In this document: one piece after another, positions 1-28,805 of the stretch
Layout: each line of letters starts with the position of its first letter
How positions within the stretch are numbered: the stretch's first letter is position 1
NCBI RefSeq assembly: GCF_030463535.1
Contig: NC_132881.1
Span: 8,332,026 to 8,396,025 of the forward strand
Direction: 5' to 3'
DNA length: 64,000 bases
From: Salminus brasiliensis
Taxonomy: Eukaryota > Chordata > Actinopteri > Characiformes > Bryconidae
Made by a program: the position numbers and the translations under genes
Notes under the pieces: model-generated
What the model was told of the DNA's origin: nothing
Seen by the model: the letters and a program-made list of their open reading frames with translations, nothing else
Database searches by the model: none

Positions 1-379
1 CCATGCACTTTTAAAAACAAAGGTGCCTCATATAGTCCTCTGAGTGGTGCAGTAGAAGAACCATGTGAGTGTAAAGAACCTTTTAGAGGTGGATTTACGG
101 TGAATTAAAAATATCTATAAATATATATAAATATTATATATATATTATATATATATTTGCTTTTTTAAAGCAAAAAAAAAACATAAACGTAAACATAAGT
201 CATGGCAATATTGGGCTTTTAATGATTTAATGAATATTTTCATATTTAATATTTTCATTATTTATAAGTCATTTACTTAAAAAAAAATTGGTGCATTTTT
301 TTTCTAAAATCAATACAGGGTCAGAATTACACATATGTGCTCAAAAATATACATTAGTACCCTTAGTATGTTGCAATGT

Positions 380-1025
380 GACCCTAACGCTTTTGGTAGC
401 CATCAGCAAGCTTCCGGCAGAGTTCTAGTTGGATATTTGCTCTTCTAGGCAGAATTGGTAGATTTCAATGATTCAGTGTGCTGTCATGGACCCAACTTTT
501 AGGCACAGTTCACATATTGTCTATAAGGTTGAGGTTAGGACGTTGGTAACGCCATTGTATGTTTGGGGTCGATGGCCTCATTCACCAACTATTCTTAAGA
601 AGAAAATACTTCTTTAAACTCACTCACAGTTTTTACAAAGATTCGGACATCCGGTATATTTACAAATTGGAGAATGAGGTCCATCGTCCTGTTGGATCAT
701 CCAGTTGTGTCCAAGTTTCAACCGTCTAGCTTATGGTTTGTGGTTACGCTGAAGAAATCTGAGGTGACAGAAAAACAGCCCGGAGCATGATGCTACCACC
801 ACCATGCTTAACAGCTGGTACAGTGTTTTTGAGGTTGAATACCTCACCTTTACTCCTCCAGGTGTCTTACCTAACCGGAAAGTGTTCCTTCTGAAGGCCT
901 TTTCTTCAGCTGCAAACTCAATTGAGCTTGAAGGTGGCAGTTTTTGCGCAGGGGCTCTACAAAAAGCACAGCAGTTGCAAGAAAAAAATAACTGCTTCCC
1001 AAAAAGGAAACTCTGATAATCTCAG
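380..1025 (-). mobile_element. Decayed Tc1-like transposon fragment
   Basis: Read on the minus strand, the stretch around 780-870 still resembles the part of a fish Tc1 transposase between the first and second catalytic aspartates: a remnant of the KHGGGSIM motif lies near 790-815. Farther along, near 555-580, is a remnant of the DPKHT motif around the second aspartate. Frameshifts and stops interrupt it throughout, so it is a dead relic. The ends are not clear. Identification rests on remembered family motifs. Confidence 0.6.
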
Positions 1026-2890
1026 ATGACCTATTTGCATTCTATGCCATGAAGGTCTATGATCTAGCTGTAATGATAGGTGGTGGAGGTAGCAGCTGCA
1101 GTAGGAGCTGGAGCACCATTGCTGTTATTTCGCCATAACAGCACGATTTCCTTACAAACGCTGAACACCATCCCTATAAATCATATAGTGAGCCTAAAAG
1201 AAGTAACGATAATGCCCTGAGCAGAAGAAAATAAGAATGATCTAAAACAAACGAAAAAAAGATTAAGACACGAATAAACAACAACAACAAAATAACAACA
1301 AAATAACAAGAAAGAAAGTGAGTTTAATTTGTTGGACTATGTACTGAGCTGGAAAAGGAAACAGCAAACACTGTGATAGGCTGTTCACTATAAGCTATTA
1401 GGGATTTTACTGGTACTGCTAAGACCTGTATTTAATAAATAATAATAATAATAATAATAATAATAATTTTAAATAAAATGCTATATATCATATTTAATGC
1501 ATTGGGGTTAAACAGATCAGCTGTTTATCCCATTACCTTTCACCCCATGCCTGTAAAGAGTGGGGGAAGAGGAGGAGGAGGCTCAATCACATTTTTAGAC
1601 CCTGTCAAGAGCACCATCTAGCGGCAGGTAGCAGTTCTACCAAGTAGGATTTCTTTTATTGGATGGTCACCCTTCACTCCTCCCTGAGTTTTCACAAGCA
1701 CAGTCACTGGCGCCTGCTTATTGTTGTCAGGGAAGGACTACTCCGTACAGGGTGGGTGCATATTCCATAAACTCCTTGCGGATACTCATCTAAAAAAGAA
1801 AGGAACTAATACATGAATGCAGCACATTCTGCTAGATACTGAATAGTCATATCACCATGCTGCTACGTTGATGCAATTAAATTAGATTTTTTGAGAAACA
1901 AAAAAATGTGAAAAAGGTTTGGACACTTCCAGGCAGTTATTAATGCAGGTCAAGAACAGTCACTGATAACTGGATCTGAAAATGTCTATGAAAAGTCTGA
2001 TCACATGCCTAGGACTGTGACAAAATAATAGATCTGCTCCTATTCTTGGGAGAAAGGCAAGGCAAAGGTGACATTGGTTGACATTGGTTTGGTGGCGCTC
2101 TGTTCTGCTCCGATTCACCACAAGGAAACCTTACCTGTGACTTAATCACCAAAGTTAACGTCTCAAGTATGGAACACAGAGCCATTTTGGCAACAAGAGC
2201 TATGGCCTGATGAAATTAGAATAAAGACAGCAGCATTAGATGAAATGATGGAGGCAGAGGTGGACTGCAAATTCTGGAAGCAAATGTGACACAGTAAGTA
2301 AAGGAACTGAAGCTGTGTAAGTAGATGTTACTACTGAACAAATGACCAAGATATCAAAAATCTGTGCGTTTTATTTGTTATGATGTTGCCCCCCCCCCAG
2401 AATCAAAGCTTCGGTCAATAATCACCCCACAGCGACAGGTCTGTTGTTATTCAGTAATGGTGCTTACCCATCCATTAAATCAATAAATAAACTTTCAATG
2501 TGTATAAAGAAAATCAGCATGTTCATCTGAATCAGGCAGATAATATTTAGAGTTCAATGAAAGCCAATTGCCAATAAATTTTATCTCAAAAAAAAAAAAA
2601 AAAAAAAAAGACGGAACTCTGCTCCTTGCCTGACACTACAGAGGAACGTGGTGAGAACCGGTTCTCCCCATTGCGGCTGTTATCAAAAGCTTAATGACTA
2701 AGTAAAATACAGAAATATTAATCCCTGTTAATTATTCAGTACCGCAAACTAGTAGACCCTTATAGGATCACATACTCATATAAAACACATCTCTTACAGT
2801 CATGAGTATTTTATAGCTGGAAGTCTCAAATGAGTTTGAAGACAGTTCCTACAGTGACCCTGCACACTTTTGAATTATTTATTTATTTTT
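1026..2890. other. Non-coding stretch downstream of herc4
   Basis: No gene recognised. It contains a (TAA)n microsatellite at about 1434-1467, a run of 22 A at 2588-2609, and probably the herc4 3' untranslated region, which would run leftward from 2890. Minus-strand AATAAA motifs occur just after the stop codon (about 2874-2886) and again near 2370; which is used cannot be told from sequence. Confidence 0.5.
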
Positions 2891-19337
<16,447 letters not shown>

Positions 19338-20424
19338 GGCTACTGCCTCCTGTGGCCTGTCCTCCACTTCCCGATATCTTCACCCTCAAGAGGTCCAAAA
19401 CGCTGCTGCAACAAAGTATAAATATGTTAACAACAGCACAAAGCAAGCATCTCAATTTTTACATTAAATAGACATCCAGCATTTCATGTATTTAAAAACT
19501 GCATGCTATAACTGGATAATTAGAAATGTTAAAGCATATTAAAACAAAACACCTAAAAATAACTAGCAAAAAAGATTGGTTTCATTTTTCCAAGACAATC
19601 ACTTCTCATGCTGTAAAATGATGGTCATCTAAACATGACTTCTGGTTCAAACATCAAGATCAAACGTCAAGATTAAGCTAATGACCACATCTACATCTAA
19701 TACTGTTAAAGTGGAAATATTTACTAAATTGGGTAGCACACAATCAGGAGAAACAGGATACAGGGGTACTAACCAGTTCCAAACACAGCCAGAGTTCTTA
19801 GAGAGTTCTTAACTTGCAATTAGGCTGATGTTTTAATGTTTAATTAACTTGCTAGTAATATACCTGTTTATGGCAGATTTGGGGTGTCTGTGGAAGAAAT
19901 AGAGGAACAGGTGGGGAAAACCTCTACTAGTAGAGTAGTAGTTACTATTGACAATTGTAATCATTATTGTTGACGTAAATAAATGAATGAAAATCAACAG
20001 TATCCATCAAATGATTCAAGTGGCAGTACTTGTTTACCAGTAAGACTCTGTCCCACTTCAATAGTGTCAATATGTGAGTGGTTAACTAGGAATAAAGGAA
20101 TAAAACAATTACATTCCATATTTCCTACTTTACTTATATCCCACAAATGTAACATTTAAAACTCTAAATAAAAAATTATTCATAGACTGTTTCTTTATAA
20201 CCTTAATATGATTAGCCTCATATTGCTAAGTTATAGCAATCCTTTAGTAAACCACTCCCTTAGAAATACATGACATTCATAGAGCCCCAGCAGTACATGC
20301 AAGTAAAAATGCATGTGAAATTATGGAGGAGTAAGCTAAAGTAGGCCCCACTTTACCAAAACTCACATAATAAAAGGTACTAATGCATCTTAAAAAATAG
20401 AACACTGAAGTATACACATCAGAA

Positions 20425-21550
20425 ATTCAGCATCTCAAAATGATTGCATTATTTCCTAAGATCAGCAGATAGAAAATGTACAATATATAAATGTTCAACA
20501 ACTATGTTCAGTAACATACTCAACACTGGATTGGGGCTCATTTACCACAGATTACTGCATCAGTGCAACAAGCATGGAGTCAATCAGCTAAATTGCTAAT
20601 AAATTGTTGTGTGGCCTTCAGCTCGTCTGGTTCTCATTTTGCTCTTGACAATACCCTGTAGATTCTCTACGGGAGAGTTTCACAGTAACGTCATGGTCAG
20701 CAAACCATGTGGTAGTAGTTTTGCCACTGTGAACAGGGGCTAGGTCCTCCTGGAAAAGGGCCTCAGCATCTCCATAAAGCCTGTCAGCAGATGAAAGTGT
20801 GAAGTGCTCAAAAATCTCCAACAGGACCAACACCAGCAGATCTTGCACCCCAAACCTCCAGACTCTAGGACCTTGATATCCAAATGAAATGTGTCTGAAA
20901 ACAGGACTTTGGACCACTGAGCAACAGTCCAGTTCTTTTTCTGCTTTGCCAATGTTAGATGCTTCTGTTGTTGTCTCTGGCTCAGGAACAGCTTGGTGTT
21001 AGTATTGCGGCAGTTGTTCCACCTTTCCTGAAGACGCCTGTGCATGGTGGCTCTTGATGCACTGAAACCAGCCTCCTTCCAAATTCCTGAATGACTTTTC
21101 AGGCCGTGGTCACCCTTGACTGCTCATGAACCTTTTCCTACCACATTTTCCCCTTCCAGACAACTCACCATTAAAATGCTTTGATACAGCACTCTGTGAA
21201 CAGCCAGCCTACTGTGGCTTACCCTCCTTGTGGAGGGTGTCCAGTAAGTCTTCTGGACAACTGTCGAGTCAGCAGTCTTCCCCATGATTGTGGTTGTGTG
21301 TGCTGGACTAGACCAAGAGATACACTATGTTTATGCTGTTTGAATAGTAATTTACTCAAACTACAAATGAAATATTATAACCATTTAAGATTTAATTCTT
21401 ATTTTCATGTAATGTAAAACAAAAAATACTTGATAAGTCACTTCTTAAAAAATAAAAAAAGACAAATGAAATAGTAAATTGATAAATGAATTAAATTCTA
21501 AACAAAAACGAACTTTTTCATGATGTTCAAATTTTTTGAGCTGCACTAAA
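20425..21550 (-). mobile_element. Decayed Tc1-like transposon (nearly full length)
   Basis: On the minus strand the start MGKTADSTVVQKT lies near 21285-21247. Later pieces include RRLQERWN, KKNWTVAQWSKVLFSD and LFQEDLAPVHSGKTTTTWF, in the order of a fish Tc1 transposase, but several frameshifts and stops separate them. The first catalytic aspartate region and the second (EDLAP) are visible; the ENLW region is degraded. The ends carry short inverted repeats: gcatctcaaaa near 20429, ttttttgagctgc near 21533. A second copy of the same family is at the right edge of the window. Confidence 0.75.
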
Positions 21551-22334
21551 AATTAATAGCGGAAATTACATAGAATTTTATTTCCATTATCAATTTATCC
21601 CATCCATGCACTGGTTCTGGTGGTCTTCTTTAAAAGTTTGATTTCCTTAAATCACATTTTATTTTGTCTATTTAACAGAAGAGATAAAATACTGGCAGAT
21701 ATTTCAGCAATATTAATGTACAATTTATTAAAACCTATATTGGTTGGAAGAGCTCTCATACTGTCCAGAGTACAAAATCAACATGTGTCTGAGAGCCATT
21801 TAATAACACAAAACAGTATTTTTTTGTTAATAATGCATTTATTTACTTTGTATGTCGACATATTCTGGTAACACTTCACTTGATCCATTGTTGATGCCTC
21901 GTAGATATTCACCGGACGTTCAACTAACAATGTATTAAATGCAACTGAACTCTATGACTGTCTAATGAAAGGAACCCTACACGCAACCCTAACTAGACTC
22001 TGGAATTATAGAACTACAAAGTAGTGACGAGGAGCTGGGCAGAGGTCATGATATTCCATGGATGCCCTGATTATAATCGAAGCTTAAATAAAGTCAGTTC
22101 ATTCTGCAGCTATCTGAGCAAAGCTCCCAGAGCAGTTATATAGGGCTCTATGATTTCTGTGATGCGGAGAACATCCCCCCTGTTCTCTGTGGGGGCATGT
22201 TTTCTGTAATGCAGAGAACTAACCCCTATCTACCGCAATGAGGAGAGAGCTAAAAACCCTAAACTGAAAGCCAGACTAAAGTTTCAGAAACCCATTTATA
22301 ACAGAAAATAAATTCTGAAAAAACAACAACAACA

Positions 22335-22520
22335 ACAACAACAACTATTAAGCACTGTGCACATATTTCCTATAAGGTTGAGGTCAGGACTGGAAAGGTC
22401 ATTGCAAAAGCTAGCTGCCTGTAAGCCAGGCATGTGGTCTGCTGCAAACTTTAGTTGAGCTTGGAGATGTCAGTTTTGCAGCAAATGCTTCTTGGACGGC
22501 AGCCTCTCAGGCAGCGACAC
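22335..22520 (-). mobile_element. Short Tc1-like remnant
   Basis: The piece 'cctataaggttgaggtcagg' and the following 100 bp match the corresponding part of the relic at 500-560 and 905-950 in this window. It is too decayed to translate. It is intronic in herc4. Confidence 0.45.
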
Positions 22521-23869
22521 CGGGAATCCAGCAGGTCAGTTCATGACAGGTATTAGATACACAGACAGCATTATTATTATTATCGATGAATTAATGTTTG
22601 ATCACTGATTTGATCACCATTTTATTATTGCAATTACATTTTCTCCCCAATATCGTGCAGCCCTACAAAGCACCTTTAATTTAGGGAGTACATTACATGT
22701 ACACAGCATTGCCACTGGAACCTTAACTGTGTCTAAAACTGGGCCATATTCATTATACAGTGCACCATCTCAGGGCTCCGCCATTCTGTAGCAGTGTCCA
22801 AAAACATAGTTTAAAATTTTCAGCTCACTGTAACAATCCCATAACGCACCATATATAAACGGATATGGATTACCCATAACCCTTCACATTGTTTCGTTTG
22901 AAGATTCGTGAACAGCTTCTCTGAGGAAGGCTGATGTTCAGACTGTTAATGTGACACACTCTGCTGTTGCACAGCAATGAGCTCATACACACACAGACGC
23001 ATCCAAAATCCTTCACTACCTTGCCAAATTCTGTTCCCTATGACCATGCTCTATATAGTGTTCTGGATTTTCGCATGTAGGGGATTGTGAATAGGGCACA
23101 GCTTGGGTCATTTGTCCAAAATGGTTACAGAAAAAAGTTTAAAATAAATAAATAAAAAGATAAATAAATAAATCAGTAATTTTTAATGTTCAAATATCCA
23201 GCTGAACACAACAGCTTTGTCCAGCATGTATTCCATATTGGTCTAAAATGGTCTAAGCTGGTTTATGCTGGTCTGATTTGACGTATTTGACATAAAAGCT
23301 CAGCAGTCAATTATCCATTAAGACACCTAGCATGTCTTCATGAATTCAGTGGGGATTTTCTTACCTTTACAGCAGTTGAAGCCAGTATTAAAGCCAATAT
23401 TTACTGCTGGAAAGCCAAATTCACATCACAGTGATATTCTTTTTTTGCTGGGATGGCAGCCTAAAGTTATGATTCTCCATGAGGGGGGTGGGGTGTAATT
23501 AAAAAGAAATTATGGCATGACTAACCACATCAACAGCCACACTTCCGAACTTCACGCTTACTTAAAAACAAACCATTTTACATTAATTACTTATTTTTTT
23601 CCACTATTCCTGTAACGGAATACAGCCACTGATTTATTTTTTGTATCCTGATTACGCAACGCAGCGACGACATCTCCGTTTCTACACAACCCAGTTTCTA
23701 GGGTTTGGGTCTTCTTCCAGACTTACTTACTCCCAATAATGTGCACTTATGTCTACTCGTTTGAACAGTTGGTCAATGACAAAATCATCTACAATCATCT
23801 TTCTCAGCTCCTCGGACCTTCCCAGTGTACTTGGGGGGGAAATCTACTGTCAAACAACCCCCAAACAAC

Positions 23870-24046
23870 TGTAGCCAGTGGTCACCTTACCGACTTGTGC
23901 TTGGTAATGTCTAAAGCTTAAAGGTATATTTGAACTATTAGTCTATTCAAACTAGCTGAGGTTTTTCTTGAGTAAACAGTGAAGCACTTTGGTAAGTCGC
24001 TCTGGATACGAGCGTCTGCTAAATGCCGTAAATGTAAATGTTAAAT
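23870..24046 (+). mobile_element. L2-type LINE 3' end
   Basis: It ends in aagtcgctctggatacgag followed by cgtctgctaaatgccgt and aaatgtaaatg, the 3' stem-loop and short tail typical of fish L2/UnaL2-type LINEs and their partner SINEs. The preceding text (gctgaggtttttcttgag) matches the longer copy at 39450-39560. Only the 3' end is present. Confidence 0.65.
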
Positions 24047-24435
24047 ATAGCCAATCATGATCACTACCAAAGTTAAGAGGCCTTGGCAAGACATTTTGAG
24101 ACTTTAAGCACCACTAAATGAACTAAATAAGTGAGTGTATGTATTTTTTGACCCTGTGTTGATTTCTGTGTTGAAAACCCACAAAAAACTAGACCTTGTG
24201 TAGGGGTGTGCATTAATGTTGCGTTGAGTGTTAAGCACGTCACAGCCATTGAATTCCCTTACAGATTTTTGTCACTACTCTATTTCTACGCAGACTGTGT
24301 AAGTCATGCCTCTAATGAACACAGATACTGGATGAAAATGAAACCTTTCCAGTTATTATTTTCATATATGGCTTCTTTTCTGGGTCAATTCTGAACTAGA
24401 ACACAGATCCTGGCCCTTTATGTGTTTGCGGGCCA

Positions 24436-25918
24436 GTAAACTAGCCTTACTCACCCAACAGCCACCTCATTTACACAGCCTTAGGATTGCCCCTGTTCCA
24501 CAGGAGTGCTGAGTGAGACCTTTGACGAACCCTCTACTCAGCGCTTAGAGCGCCGGGCCATCGACAACAGGGTTGTGGGTTCGATTCCTGGGCTCGGCCA
24601 GTAAACTAGCCTTACTCACCCAACAGCCACCTCATTTACACAGCCTTAGGATTGCCCCTGTACCACAGGAGTGCTGAGTGAGACCTTTGATGAACCATCT
24701 ACTCAGCGGTTAGAGCGCCGGGCCATCGACAACAGGGTTGTGGGTTCGATTCCCGGGCTCGGACAGTAAACTAGCCTTACTCACCCAACAGCCACCTCAT
24801 TTACACAGCCTTAGGATTGCCCCTGTTCCACAGGAGTGCTGAGTGAGACCCTTGTTAAACCTATACTCTGCGCTTAGAGCGCCGGGCCATCGACAACAGG
24901 GTTGTGGGTTCGATTCCCGGGCTCGGCCAGTAAACTAGCCTTACTCACCCAACAGCCACCTCATTTACACAGCCTTAGGATTGCCCCTGTTCCACAGGAG
25001 TGCTGAGTGAGACCTTTGATGAACCATCTACTCAGCGCTTAGAGCGCCGGGCCATCGACAACAGGGTTGTGGGTTCGATTCCCGGGCTCGGCCAGTAAAC
25101 TAGCCTTACTCACCCAACAGCCACCTCATTTACACAGCCTTAGGATTGCCCCTGTTCCACAGGAGTGCTGAGTGAGACCTTTGACGAACCCTCTACTCAG
25201 CGCTTAGAGCGCCGGGCCATCGACAACAGGGTTGTGGGTTCGATTCCCGGGCTCGGCCAGTAAACTAGCCTTACTCACCCAACAGCCACCTCATTTACAC
25301 AGCCTTAGGATTGCCCCTGTTCCACAGGAGTGCTGAGTGAGACCTTTGATAAACCATCTACTCAGCGCTTAGAGCGCCGGGCCATCGACAACAGGGTTGT
25401 GGGTTCGATTCCCGGGCTCGGCCAGTAAACTAGCCTTACTCACCCAACAGCCACCTCATTTACACAGCCTTAGGATTGCCCCTGTTCCACAGGAGTGCTG
25501 AGTGAGACCTTTGACGAACCCTCTACTCAGCGCTTAGAGCGCCGGGCCATCGACAACAGGGTTGTGGGTTCGATTCCCAGGCTCGGCCAGTAAACTAGCC
25601 TTACTCACCCAACAGCCACCTCATTTACACAGCCTTAGGATTGCCCCTGTTCCACAGGAGTGCTGAGTGAGACCCTTGTTAAACCTATACTCTGCGCTTA
25701 GAGCGCCGGGCCATCGACAACAGGGTTGTGGGTTCGATTCCCGGGCTCGGCCAGTAAACTAGCCTTACTCACCCAACAGCCACCTCATTTACACAGCCTT
25801 AGGATTGCCCCTGTTCCACAGGAGTGCTGAGTGAGACCTTTGACGAACCATCTACTCAGCGCTTAGAGCGCCGGGCCATCGACAACAGGGTTGTGGGTTC
25901 GATTCCCGGGCTCGGCAA
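24436..25918 (+). repeat. Nine-copy tandem array of a 165-bp unit with a tRNA-like (pol III box A/B) core
   Basis: Units begin at about 24436, 24601, 24766, 24930, 25095, 25260, 25425, 25590 and 25754 (period 165, twice 164). Each contains about 100 bp starting gtaaactagccttactcac, then a tRNA-SINE-like head of about 65 bp with a box-A-like ctactcagcgcttagagcg and a box B ggttcgattcc (first copy at 24578-24588). Copies differ by only a few bases. The last copy runs into a normal SINE body (gcaagctgccactgtt), so the array probably grew from the head of a resident SINE. It sits in the first intron of herc4, about 0.5 kb from the promoter. Confidence 0.9.
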
Positions 25919-26060
25919 GCTGCCACTGTTGGGGTCTTGAGCAAGGCCCTTTACCCTCTCTGCTCGCCGGGTGCTGGCGTTGGCTGCCCACCGCTCTGGG
26001 GGTGTGTGTGTGTGTGTGTGTGTGTGTGTTCACTACCACAGATGGGTTCTTTTCACCTTT
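25860..26060 (+). mobile_element. tRNA-derived SINE body with (GT)n
   Basis: It continues from the last array unit: tRNA head with box B, then gcaagctgccactgttgggg, cttgagcaaggcccttta, and a (GT)n tract at about 25999-26029. The same SINE occurs in reverse at 30690-30945 and 56050-56222. Confidence 0.7.
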
Positions 26061-26448
26061 TCACCTTTTCTGTCCATATCAGCTCCTGCTGCCCATGAAC
26101 GATGAGCAGATCTGCTGCACGTCTGTGGAGTCAAAACACCATGCAAAGCACATCTCTACACCCCCCCCCCCTCCACTCCCCTCTCTGTTTCTCCAGGTTG
26201 TAGAAACGAAGCCACCCCTGCTCTCCCACATGACTCGACAGCTTTGCATTGCTAAGACCGCTGAGACAGGTCCCTAAATGGATCCTCTGTCAGACTGAGC
26301 TGCTGCTTGTACAGCAGGACAGCCCCACCTTGCCTGCAGCTAGTTAACATTAGCTGAAGCCTGTCAGCGCTGGTGCTTGTGGGACTAAGCTGCAGCTAGC
26401 CAGCTAGCTAACGCCGCCGTTACTGACAGGCTAACGGGCTCCACTTAC

Positions 26449-26820
26449 CTGTTGATGGGCAGTACGGCAGTGAGGCGCTCGGGATATTGTGCTATTCCGG
26501 CCGCGTCTGCGTTTTTACATCGCAAAGCTCCCAAAACTGAAACAGAGACGCCCTCAGCAGCCGGGACTGACCCTCATCGCGAGCACGAGGCGGGTCCGCT
26601 CTGTCAACAAACGCTCAAAAGCCGTGTTATCCACCGAGCGGTGACGTCACGCCCCCTCCTCCCCCCCCAGCACGCGAGCACGCGAAGCTGCTCCACAGTT
26701 CTGCAACATTCTAGAGGCTTCATATCCCGGACGTGACGTCGCGACTGCCGGAGAAGCAAACGAAAAGTCCTGCGTTTCCGGGTACGAGCGCGTCTCCTCA
26801 TAGAGTAGCTAGTCAAAATA
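26449..26820 (-). promoter_or_regulatory. herc4: herc4 promoter region and non-coding first exon
   Basis: A CpG-rich block follows the SINE. On the minus strand a first-exon donor is evident: ...CATCAACAG then gtaagtgg at 26448-26441, so exon 1 ends at 26449. The next exon starts at about 19405 and carries the ATG, giving a first intron of about 7 kb. A perfect cAMP-response-type palindrome TGACGTCA lies at 26642-26649 and a near match TGACGTCG at 26734-26741. The transcription start cannot be fixed by eye. Confidence 0.65.
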
Positions 26821-27244
26821 TCATAATAAATAATTTTAAAATTTTTCGGTCATCTTAAAGAGTTTTTCACAGTTAATAATGACATCCCAAAGTCGCAGTA
26901 TTTTTTTTTTCCGAAAAAAAAAAAAATCAAATGTATATGCGTAGTAACAGATAATCACTGTCTTTACATAGCTAGCTAAATGTGGTAAAAGATTCTGACA
27001 TTTTAGTGAAAAAAAATGAATCGATTAAAAAGATTTATTTATTTTTTATATTTATTTATTTAAAAACATACCCGTATTTGAAATATATATCAGTATATAT
27101 TTAGTTGAATTTTATGTAGCTTCATTTGTGACCCCTCTTGCCTTGTTCTTGCTCTTGATTGTATATTTCTTAATACATTAACAGCTTGTGGCACATAGCA
27201 AACTAGCTGTGTATACCGCCCCCTGCTGCCTGATTCAGGAACCA
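26821..27244. other. AT-rich intergenic stretch
   Basis: Low-complexity AT-rich DNA with poly-A and poly-T runs. No gene, RNA or named repeat recognised. Confidence 0.5.
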
Positions 27245-27445
27245 CTCAGCAGGGCACAGTGAGACAGTTCTGGAGAATTCAGTTTGAGAACTCTCCAGAT
27301 TGTAGAAAGTTGCCAAATGCTCCTCTGACGTCACTCATGACCCAGGGTAGACGAGGTAAGGAAATCCTGCACATGAGTGAAAGTACAGCACTGTTACTAG
27401 ACCTCTTTAGGAAAAGTACTCTCCTCTATTTAGTCCATTGGAGAG
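27245..27445 (+). repeat. Copy 1 of a diverged direct duplication
   Basis: It starts near ctggagaattcagtttgag (27270) and is matched by 28650-28800 at roughly 70-75% by eye. It includes a perfect TGACGTCA at 27326-27333. It can be read as an open frame (WRIQFEN...RKLPNAP), but see the findings; I do not call it a gene. Confidence 0.6.
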
Positions 27446-27794
27446 TGTAATTCTGCAGTGAAGACAACAGGCTTTGAGGCGTTTCCAAACCTTTGCATAT
27501 AAATGTATCCTAGCTGTTCTAGTTGCTGCTATGTTATTCTTAACTTCTAAAGTTCTTTATCAAACACATTTTTAAAATATCCAATATTTCAGCATAGCTG
27601 AAATAGCCTGTAATACATAAGTGATATGTGGATGTGAATAACATTTTACATGTATTTATTTATTTATTACTAATTTAAATGTTCTGCGCACTTAATCACT
27701 TTTAAAAACCCGTTTCTTTCTGGACAAAGTACTAAAGTATAGTGTATATGTATAAGTATATGTATAAGTATATGTCGCTATATGTCTATATGTC

Positions 27795-28390
27795 AAACTC
27801 ATAAAGAGGGCCGGCTCTGTCCTGGGGTGCTTCTTAGACCCAGTGCAGGTGGTGGGAGACAGGAGGATGACAGCCAAGCTGGCAACCATGCTGGAGAACA
27901 GCTCCCACTCCATGCATGAGACTCTGGCAGCACTGGGCAGCTCCTTTAGTGACCGGCTGTTTCACCCCAAGTGTGTGAAGGAGCGGTATCGCAGGTCCTT
28001 CCTTCCTGCTGCCGTCAGACTGCACAACCAGCACTGCTCCCAGCGGACCACATACACACACACTTAACTACACACACATGTTCAGGGAACAGAGATCCCT
28101 CAATGTAAAAATACTATGTGCAATACCCCCCCCCCCCCCACACACACACACACACATATACACACATGTGCAATTAAGAGTCATTTGCAATAAACTGTAT
28201 ATAATATTGCTATTGCTTTTTTAATTCTTATTTATATTGTGTATATAGTGCAAATTATTTATCTGTCTTATTTATCTGAGTGTCTTGCTATCCCTTTCTG
28301 CTGTGACACTGAGAATTCCCCCACTGTGGGACTAATAAATTAGATTAGATAGATTAGAATAGATTATTTTATCTTATCTTATCTTAATTT
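27795..28390 (+). mobile_element. Non-LTR retrotransposon 3' end with (CA)n and ATCTT-type tail
   Basis: A 74-codon open piece (27843-28067) contains ERYRRSFLPAAVRLHNQH, the usual C-terminus of a fish LINE reverse-transcriptase protein. It is followed by 'gaattcccccactgtggga', 'ctaataaatt' and a tail drifting into atcttatctta repeats. A C-run and (CA)n lie at 28126-28158. The 5' part is missing. A minimal tail of the same family is at 46225-46266. Confidence 0.7.
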
Positions 28391-28627
28391 AACAAATGTT
28401 TTCCATTTCCCAAGTCAAGTAAATAGACTTTTATGTATTTATATATATTTATGTCTTAATATAACTTGTGAAAATGTACAATAGGCAATTAATATGGCTT
28501 ATTAATGTCAATGGTAGTAATAAATGCTGAAGTTTAATAATCAGAAAAATCCTGCTTTATCTTATGTGCCTTACAGCTTTTGATAAACCAGATGCACACA
28601 CTGCCCTCTACTATACTATAGAAGGAC

Positions 28628-28805
28628 CAGGAAGCAAAAGAAAATGGTAAAGTTATGGAGAATTCACTTTGAGAACCCTTCAGGTTCTAGAAAGTTGCCA
28701 ACAGCTCCTCAGACGTCCCTCATGACCAAAGGTTGGACAAAGTACAGAAAGCACAGCACTTTTGGGAGACTGTTACTCCTTGGAGACACTGCTCTCCTCT
28801 CCATT
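28628..28805 (+). repeat. Copy 2 of a diverged direct duplication
   Basis: Partner of 27245-27445 in the same orientation, about 1.4 kb away. The shared core runs from atggagaattcactttgag to about gggagactgttactcct. The TGACGTCA of copy 1 is changed to AGACGTCC here. Confidence 0.6.

Noticed and set aside
24436-25918. Tandem array considered as a CRISPR array or tRNA gene cluster
   Set aside because: The units are directly adjacent 165-bp copies with no unique spacers, in an animal genome. The tRNA-like part lacks a full cloverleaf that I could fold, so it is SINE-derived rather than a set of tRNA genes.
26452-26816. Open frames on both strands at the CpG-rich block
   Set aside because: GC-rich promoter DNA lacks stop codons by composition. 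The only supported transcript feature is the herc4 first-exon donor.
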